A stretch of 11,891 nucleotides of DNA from an uncultured Burkholderiales bacterium (lineage in GTDB: Bacteria; Pseudomonadota; Gammaproteobacteria; Burkholderiales; Burkholderiaceae_E): NCBI GenBank assembly GCA_903923345.1, contig CAIXXI010000457.1, forward strand, positions 1 to 11,891, read 5' to 3'. Both the position numbers and the translations under genes were made by a program. The notes beneath the pieces are model-generated. The model was not told the DNA's origin and ran no database searches. It saw only the letters and a list, made by a program, of their open reading frames with translations. This document shows, piece after piece, positions 7,388 through 11,891 of this stretch (positions are counted from its first letter, which is position 1; the number at the start of each line of letters is the position of its first letter).

Positions 7388-8317
7388 ATGAACTCACCGG
7401 AGCCGATTTTCCTCAACGTGGATCAGCCTTTGAACAATGCGCTCGACGATGCACAGCGCTTGAGCGACGAGCTGATCGCACGGGTCAAACTGGGCGATGT
7501 CTTGCGCAAGCTCAAGGCCATCGATGAAAGCGGTCTCGAGCGCATCGTGAACCATCAACGCAGCACCGGGCAGTTGTTCGGGCAGGCTGCTGTGGCACTG
7601 AAGCTCGTGGATGAGTCGACTGTCGCCCGTGCCCTGGCCGAGCAGGAACAACTCGCTGTCGATGAGAGCGTGAGCGGTGCGCTGTCGAAGGAATTGATTG
7701 CCGCCCACGAGCCATTCAGTCCCGAAGTCGAGTCGCTGCGCGCGCTTCGCACACGACTGCTCTTTGAACTGCGCCGTGATTCCACTCGAGGCAGTGCCCG
7801 TTCGATTGCCCTGGTCAGTGCGGATGAGGGCGAGGGACGCAGTTGGCTGGCCGGCAATCTGGCGGTCGTCTTCGCACAACTGGGTACGAGCACGGTGCTG
7901 ATCGACGCCGACTTGCGCCGGCCACGCCAACACGAACTGTTCGGGCACCCAGACCACGACGGACTGGTGTCATGGCTCTCAGGTCGTTCACAGCGTCCGG
8001 CGATTCGTCGGGTTGAGTCGGTCGCGCATCTGCATCTCTTGCCCGCCGGCAGTCGCCCGCCGAACCCTCAGGAACTGCTGTCAGGAGATCTCTTTGCACG
8101 CTCGCTGGGCGCCCTGTCAAGGGAAGCCCAATTTGCGATCGTCGACACATCGCCAGCCAGCCTTTATGCCGACTTCACATTCGCTGTGCTGGCGGCTGAT
8201 GCGGTGGTGCTTGTTGTGCGCCGGCGCACTGCACAGCGCCGCGTTCAGGCGCTGGTCGATCAGCTTCGCGTTCTCGGTCGGACACCGATCGGCATTGTCT
8301 TCAACAACCGGAGATGA
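7388..8317 (+). CDS. epsG: EpsG, BY-kinase-like P-loop ATPase of chain-length control
   Basis: This 309-residue cytoplasmic protein has GGAG at 7377-7380, 7 bases before the ATG. Residues about 25-88 form a small helical domain like the GspE/MshE N-terminal (MshEN) fold: a KLGDVLRKL helix, then LFGQAAVALKLVDESTVARALAEQ. Residues about 105-305 form a CpsD/Wzc-type P-loop domain with SPEVESLRALRTRL (111-124), Walker A as EGEGRS (147-152, Arg151 where Lys is usual), Walker A' as VLIDAD (170-175) and Walker B as IVDTSP (251-256). The protein stops right after the final IGIVFNN strand, without the tyrosine-rich tail that BY-kinases phosphorylate; its only tyrosine is Tyr260. EpsG acts with EpsF as the split equivalent of Wzc. 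It should bind the EpsF cytoplasmic ends and regulate polymerisation, but a true tyrosine-kinase function is uncertain. Confidence 0.88.
   Translation: MNSPEPIFLNVDQPLNNALDDAQRLSDELIARVKLGDVLRKLKAIDESGLERIVNHQRSTGQLFGQAAVALKLVDESTVARALAEQEQLAVDESVSGALSKELIAAHEPFSPEVESLRALRTRLLFELRRDSTRGSARSIALVSADEGEGRSWLAGNLAVVFAQLGTSTVLIDADLRRPRQHELFGHPDHDGLVSWLSGRSQRPAIRRVESVAHLHLLPAGSRPPNPQELLSGDLFARSLGALSREAQFAIVDTSPASLYADFTFAVLAADAVVLVVRRRTAQRRVQALVDQLRVLGRTPIGIVFNNRR
8310..8313 (+). promoter_or_regulatory. Ribosome binding site that decides the xrtB start
   Basis: GGAG lies directly before the ATG at 8314 (no spacing) and 9 bases before the in-frame ATG at 8323. The spacing favours 8323. The site lies inside the end of epsG, so the two genes are probably translationally coupled. 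Confidence 0.55.
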
Positions 8318-8322
8318 AGACC

Positions 8323-9180
8323 ATGTCTCAGACAATGACCCGATCCACGTCGTTTCCTGCGGCGGCCTGGCTGCTATTGGCCGCGCTGCTGTTCATGTAT
8401 GTGCCGACCTTCATCGATGTGGCTCGCACATTCTGGCAAAACGAGCGCGGCACTGCCGGTCCGCTCATCCTGGCGATCTGCGCCTGGCTGGTCTGGGGCA
8501 AGCGTGATGCGCTCATGGCAGTGCCGCAACACCATGCCAATCCGCTGGGAGCATCCGTGCTTCTGGCGTTCGGTCTGGCCTGTTATGTGATTGGGCGATC
8601 GCAGGATTTGCACGTGCTGGAGGTCGGCTCGCTGATCCCGGTCTGTGCCGCGATCATCATGGCACTGCGCGGTACGCCGGGCCTGCGCATCATGTGGTTT
8701 GCGCTGTTCTTTCTGCTGTTCGTGATCCCGCTGCCGGGATCTCTGCTCGATGCGATTCTGGTGCCACTGAAGCAGCAGGTGTCGGCAGTCTCCGAGTCGA
8801 TCATGTACGCACTCGGGTTTCCTGTGGCCCGCTCGGGCGTTGTGATCAGCATTGGGCAATATCAGTTGCTGATCGCTGACGCCTGCTCGGGTCTGAGCTC
8901 GATGATTTCCCTCACCGGAATCGGCTTGGTCTATGTCTACATGGCGCGCAATCCCGGTGTGTGGCACAACGTTTTGCTGCTGCTGGCTGTGCTGCCGATT
9001 GCCTTCGTGTCGAACATCGTGCGTGTGTGCCTGCTCATGTGGGTGACCTATGAATTCGGCGAAAGCGCAGGCCAGCGATTTCACGATCAGGCCGGGTATC
9101 TCGAGATCGTCCTCGCCTTCGCACTGTTCTTTGGTCTGGACGCATTGATCAACGTAATCAGAAAACGGGTGGCGAAATGA
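8323..9180 (+). CDS. xrtB: Exosortase B (XrtB, formerly EpsH)
   Basis: This protein has 285 residues from the ATG at 8323 (288 from 8314). It is a polytopic inner-membrane protein with about eight hydrophobic helices. It carries the exosortase catalytic set: Cys188 in IADACSGL, Arg234 in SNIVRVC and His254 in RFHDQAGY. Between them lie the YVYMAR loop and hydrophobic helices usual for the family. Exosortases cut the C-terminal PEP-CTERM sorting signal of exported proteins, by analogy with archaeosortases and sortases, and probably transfer them to another molecule. The position between epsG and epsI, in a locus with EpsL and EpsD, identifies the XrtB subclass. The stop overlaps the epsI start (ATGA). 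No PEP-CTERM protein is encoded in the window, so its substrates lie elsewhere. Confidence 0.93.
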   Translation: MSQTMTRSTSFPAAAWLLLAALLFMYVPTFIDVARTFWQNERGTAGPLILAICAWLVWGKRDALMAVPQHHANPLGASVLLAFGLACYVIGRSQDLHVLEVGSLIPVCAAIIMALRGTPGLRIMWFALFFLLFVIPLPGSLLDAILVPLKQQVSAVSESIMYALGFPVARSGVVISIGQYQLLIADACSGLSSMISLTGIGLVYVYMARNPGVWHNVLLLLAVLPIAFVSNIVRVCLLMWVTYEFGESAGQRFHDQAGYLEIVLAFALFFGLDALINVIRKRVAK

Positions 9181-9902
9181 AGACCGCACTTATCCCTTTG
9201 TGGTCGTGGGTCTGGGCGGGTGCGATGGCTGCTTCGGTGGCACTGTCAGCCTGGCTGACGCCGACACAGTCGATGATTGCGCCGGGCGAGGTGGATCTGG
9301 AGGCATCGATTCCGAAGTCCTTCGGCGAATGGACTTATGTGCCGAGTGCGGTCACGCAGGTCAACCTCGCGCTCAAGCGGGACGATGACGATCTATCTGA
9401 GCAGATTTACGATCAGGTGCTGATGCGAACCTACCGCAATCCGAAGGGCGAGTCGGTGATGCTGGCGTTGGCCTGGGGGCGTCAGCAGCGCCAGGAGGTC
9501 AAGATCCATCGGCCCGAACTGTGCTACGTCGCGCAGGGCTTCCGGGTTGAGGCCAATCGGCCCTTCGATCCCTTGGGTGCATCCGGGCCTGCCGGGCGCG
9601 CGATGATTGCAACCCATCCGCGTCGAGTCGAGCCAGTGTTGTACTGGGTCAGAATCGGAGACACCATTTCAAGCAGTGCCTGGCAGACGCGGCTGTACAT
9701 TCTGAAGGAGGGTCTGGGCGGGCGCATTCCGGATGGCATCCTGGTCCGAACCTCGCAGATCCTGCGCACTCAGGACGGAGCGCCCGCATCTCACGCATTG
9801 CAGGGTCGGTTCCTGCAAGACCTCGTAGACGCCATGCCGACCTCCGGCAGGGCCCTGCTGGTGCCTGCCGGAGCGCAGAAACTGGCGGAGTTGTCCCGAT
9901 GA
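9177..9902 (+). CDS. epsI: EpsI, exosortase-associated protein (DUF3485)
   Basis: This 241-residue protein has its ATG overlapping the xrtB stop by 4 bases. One N-terminal hydrophobic segment (about 8-27) would anchor it in the inner membrane or act as a signal peptide; the remainder is predicted periplasmic. The family motif HRPELCY (111-117), with His111 and Cys116, is intact. It is preceded by a basic stretch (GRQQRQEVKI) and followed by GFRVEANRPF. EpsI is nearly always next to an exosortase gene, and in some lineages the domain is fused to the exosortase, so a direct role in the sorting reaction or in polymer attachment is likely but unproven. The stop overlaps the start of the following membrane-protein gene (ATGA), consistent with coupled translation. 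Confidence 0.9.
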   Translation: MKTALIPLWSWVWAGAMAASVALSAWLTPTQSMIAPGEVDLEASIPKSFGEWTYVPSAVTQVNLALKRDDDDLSEQIYDQVLMRTYRNPKGESVMLALAWGRQQRQEVKIHRPELCYVAQGFRVEANRPFDPLGASGPAGRAMIATHPRRVEPVLYWVRIGDTISSSAWQTRLYILKEGLGGRIPDGILVRTSQILRTQDGAPASHALQGRFLQDLVDAMPTSGRALLVPAGAQKLAELSR

Positions 9903-11161
9903 ATGGCCCGCCCGAGAGGCGGTCAATGCCCTGGTACTTCAGCCCACGGGTCCTAGTGATTGCCGGGCTGCTGCCCGCTTATCTGGCCATCTGGCTGGCC
10001 AATGAAGTCTTCGAGTTCCGGCTGAGCACTGCAAAGGGATTCAATTTTTTCCACGGCGACGCATTTCTGGCAGGCTTGGGTGGGCTGCTGGCGCTGGCCT
10101 ACGGAACGCTTCTGCCGGTCCATGTGTTCAATATCCGCGACCCGCGACGTCGCGGCCTTGCGCCACCGATCTGGTTCATTCAGGCAGTTGGCCTGCTGGC
10201 CCTGATTGGCTACCTCTACTGGTTCAAGGACATCATCTTGCATCCGGGCGAGTGGCTGGCCCTGATCAAGAATGCGGGTGCATCAAGCTATGCCGTGCGA
10301 GGCAATCTCGAGCGCAGTGCTGGCATTGCCAGCCTCGCATCGCTTGGCATCGCGTTCTTTGCCTTGGTGGCCCATCGAATCTGGGTGGTCCGGGCAACGC
10401 CGCTGCCCCTGTCGATCAAGGCAATGACCGTCTTACTGGCGATATTCACTCTGTTCCGCTCATTCGCATGGGCCGAGCGACTGGCGGTATTCGAATCCCT
10501 GTTCGTCGTCGGATTGTTCTGGCTGGGTTTCTCCGACAGGGCTGGCCGTGGGTGGATTGCGCGGATCAAGCCTGCGATGCCGGCCATTGCATTGCTTGGG
10601 GTGGTCGTGATTTTCGGAGCAGGCGAGTATTTCCGCTCATGGAGCCACTACTCGAACTACGAGACCGACTACTGGGGCTTCATCGGACAGCGATTGGTCA
10701 ATTACTATTTCCAGGCACTGAACACCGGCGCCGGCATGATTTCTGTTCTCGATTGGCCGACCTACCAGTTCAGTCACACCCTTGAGTGGCTCCACAAATT
10801 TCCGGTGCTGCTCGGGCCGATCACCCGCTACCTGACCCAGGCCGAGCCCAATTTTTATCTGGAGCGATACGGCGATCCGGAGTTCAACAATCCATCCGGC
10901 CTGTTCAGCGTGCTTTACGACGTTGGCGTCGCACCGGCGATTGCGATCTTTGCACTCACCGGTCTGCTCGCACAAAGCGCTTTCCGCGCGTTTCAGGATC
11001 GCGCCAACATCATGGGGCTGTTCTTCCCGGTGTTCTTTCTCGCGCTGATCGAGCTGTTCCGGTACTGGTACCTGGGCAACAGTCGGTCGTTTTTGTTTGT
11101 GCTTGCGCTGGTGTTCGCTGCAATGCTGGCGCGGCCCCTAAACGCAATGGGCCGAGCGTGA
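9899..11161 (+). CDS. Polytopic membrane protein, probable Wzy-type repeat-unit polymerase
   Basis: This protein has 420 residues. The ATG at 9899 overlaps the epsI stop and has GGAG at 9887-9890, 8 bases upstream. About ten to twelve hydrophobic helices are seen, for example near 15-34, 57-75, 92-108, 143-164, 172-188, 199-211, 227-240, 341-360, 371-388 and 396-411. A long hydrophilic segment at about 241-335 contains many aromatic residues and an FNNPSG turn, matching the large periplasmic loop of O-antigen-polymerase-like proteins. The segment at about 187-199 has the Arg-rich and Glu-rich pattern (RSFAWAERLAVFE) seen in oligosaccharide repeat-unit polymerases. Such a protein would join undecaprenyl-linked repeat units in the periplasm under EpsF/EpsG control. 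These proteins diverge strongly in sequence, so the call rests mainly on topology and place in the operon. A membrane acyltransferase or flippase seems less likely. Confidence 0.65.
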   Translation: MNGPPERRSMPWYFSPRVLVIAGLLPAYLAIWLANEVFEFRLSTAKGFNFFHGDAFLAGLGGLLALAYGTLLPVHVFNIRDPRRRGLAPPIWFIQAVGLLALIGYLYWFKDIILHPGEWLALIKNAGASSYAVRGNLERSAGIASLASLGIAFFALVAHRIWVVRATPLPLSIKAMTVLLAIFTLFRSFAWAERLAVFESLFVVGLFWLGFSDRAGRGWIARIKPAMPAIALLGVVVIFGAGEYFRSWSHYSNYETDYWGFIGQRLVNYYFQALNTGAGMISVLDWPTYQFSHTLEWLHKFPVLLGPITRYLTQAEPNFYLERYGDPEFNNPSGLFSVLYDVGVAPAIAIFALTGLLAQSAFRAFQDRANIMGLFFPVFFLALIELFRYWYLGNSRSFLFVLALVFAAMLARPLNAMGRA

Positions 11162-11891
11162 GCGAGGTGTCGCGCCGCAGGGTATTGCGGGCAGGCCTGC
11201 TGGTGCCGTCACTACTTGCGCGGCGTGCAGCAGCTCAGGGCAGCATCTTGGTCTGCTCGCTGCCCGAAGCCCTGCGCATGCTTGATCGACCTGACGCCGT
11301 CGTGCGGCTGTGTGCTGGGGATTACCGAATCGACAATCCGCAAATTCGGCAAGGGCTGTCGGGGCGCTTGGTCTTCGAGCCCGGGGCCCGCTTGAATGCA
11401 GTCAATCGCGACGAGGGTGGGCTGCGGTTTGTGAACTGCAATCGACTGACGATCGAGGGGCTCGATATCCGTTGGCCCGGCCCTGCGGTCACCCGCTCTC
11501 ATTACGGCGCGGGCGTTCTGTTCGTCGCCTGTGGTGAAACCGCTCTGATCGGATGCCGGGTGTTCGGCGCGCCGGGGGCTGGCGTGCATTTCGATGTGTG
11601 TCGTCATGTGAAGGTCGAGACGGCCTATGTCGAATGCAGCGGCGCCGATGGCGTGCACTTCGCCAATTGCCGTCAGGTCCGCGCGATCGATCTGACCACG
11701 GTCGAGACCGGCGATGACGGTGTGGCCTGTGTCGACTATGAAAGCAAGCCACCGGGATCGGATATCGATCTGTCCGGGATCCATGTCACTGGGTCCAGAG
11801 CCCGGGGCATCGCGGTGGTCGGAACCACTCGGGTTCAGGTATCCGGGTTCAAGGTTCATCAGACCGCCTCAAGCGGTGTGCTGATCGCGCA
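11158..11891 (+). CDS. Tat-signal right-handed beta-helix protein, GH28-like; runs off the right edge
   Basis: A GTG at 11158 overlaps the stop of the preceding gene (GTGA), and the frame stays open to the window end (244 codons). A second in-frame GTG at 11167 is an alternative start. Residues 5-11 read SRRRVLR, a twin-arginine motif. A weakly hydrophobic stretch, two further arginines and an Ala-Ala-Ala cleavage site near residue 26 follow, fitting export of a folded protein by Tat. The mature part is a right-handed parallel beta-helix: coil-start glycines at 119, 142, 165 and 188 are exactly 23 residues apart, and 217 and 240 are again 23 apart. Cysteines 94, 125, 148 and 171 sit at the same place in four coils. 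GADG (162-165) and TGDDG (184-188) resemble the acidic active-site turns of GH28 polygalacturonases. It may hydrolyse, cleave or epimerise the polymer; activity is unproven. Confidence 0.75.
   Translation, partial: MSEVSRRRVLRAGLLVPSLLARRAAAQGSILVCSLPEALRMLDRPDAVVRLCAGDYRIDNPQIRQGLSGRLVFEPGARLNAVNRDEGGLRFVNCNRLTIEGLDIRWPGPAVTRSHYGAGVLFVACGETALIGCRVFGAPGAGVHFDVCRHVKVETAYVECSGADGVHFANCRQVRAIDLTTVETGDDGVACVDYESKPPGSDIDLSGIHVTGSRARGIAVVGTTRVQVSGFKVHQTASSGVLIA

Noticed and set aside
8374..9189. 271-codon open frame on the minus strand opposite xrtB
   Set aside because: It is the complement of a hydrophobic membrane protein, giving a Gln/His/Arg/Asp-rich sequence without domains; xrtB has its full catalytic set.
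11212..11859. 215-codon open frame on the minus strand opposite the beta-helix gene
   Set aside because: The + strand frame has a Tat signal, an exact 23-residue repeat and is open throughout; the minus-strand product has no such structure.
1..11891. Mobile elements, tRNA or rRNA genes, CRISPR arrays
   Set aside because: No transposase or integrase motifs, terminal inverted repeats, regularly spaced direct repeats or RNA-gene signatures were seen; the genes are collinear and similar in base composition.

Overview
The window is high in G+C (roughly 60% by eye) and every supported gene is on the + strand. The gene content points to a Gram-negative proteobacterium: an outer-membrane porin, a Wza-type export protein, an EpsL-type beta-barrel and an exosortase of the XrtB class, which is best known from exopolysaccharide (EPS) loci of Betaproteobacteria and some Gammaproteobacteria. 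The genus cannot be read from the sequence.

Layout. (1) Positions 1-1283 hold the end of an unrelated unit: the C-terminal part of a Porin_5-like outer-membrane barrel, then a secreted coiled-coil protein of unknown function. A GC-rich hairpin at 1291-1314 probably closes this unit. (2) The 179-base gap at 1284-1462 holds that hairpin and the leader of the next operon. No gene is seen there, and no convincing promoter. (3) Positions 1463-9902 hold a canonical exosortase-B EPS operon in the order epsD, epsE, epsB, epsL, epsF, epsG, xrtB (epsH), epsI. Genes are spaced by 0-50 bases or overlap. (4) From 9899 follow a polytopic protein that is probably the Wzy-type polymerase, and a Tat-signal right-handed beta-helix protein that runs off the right edge. 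Both start on the stop codon of the gene before. No gene-free stretch exceeds 300 bases.

How the genes probably work together (inference from family knowledge). EpsB loads the first sugar phosphate onto undecaprenyl phosphate at the inner membrane. Glycosyltransferases and a flippase, which must lie outside the window, extend and flip the repeat unit. The Wzy-like protein polymerises it in the periplasm. EpsF (co-polymerase) and EpsG (its ATPase partner) set chain length. EpsE (periplasmic export ring) and EpsL (outer-membrane barrel) carry the polymer out, with EpsD as a lipoprotein chaperone or foldase. XrtB and EpsI would process PEP-CTERM proteins in the same envelope programme, although no PEP-CTERM substrate is encoded here. 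The beta-helix protein may cut or modify the polymer.

The overall system is a known type. The parts most worth a second look are the Tat-signal beta-helix protein with an exact 23-residue period, a cysteine ladder and GH28-like acidic residues; the EpsG protein with Arg in place of the Walker A Lys and a single tyrosine; the EpsE/EpsL pair as a two-part outer-membrane translocon; and a 22-bp perfect palindrome inside epsF.
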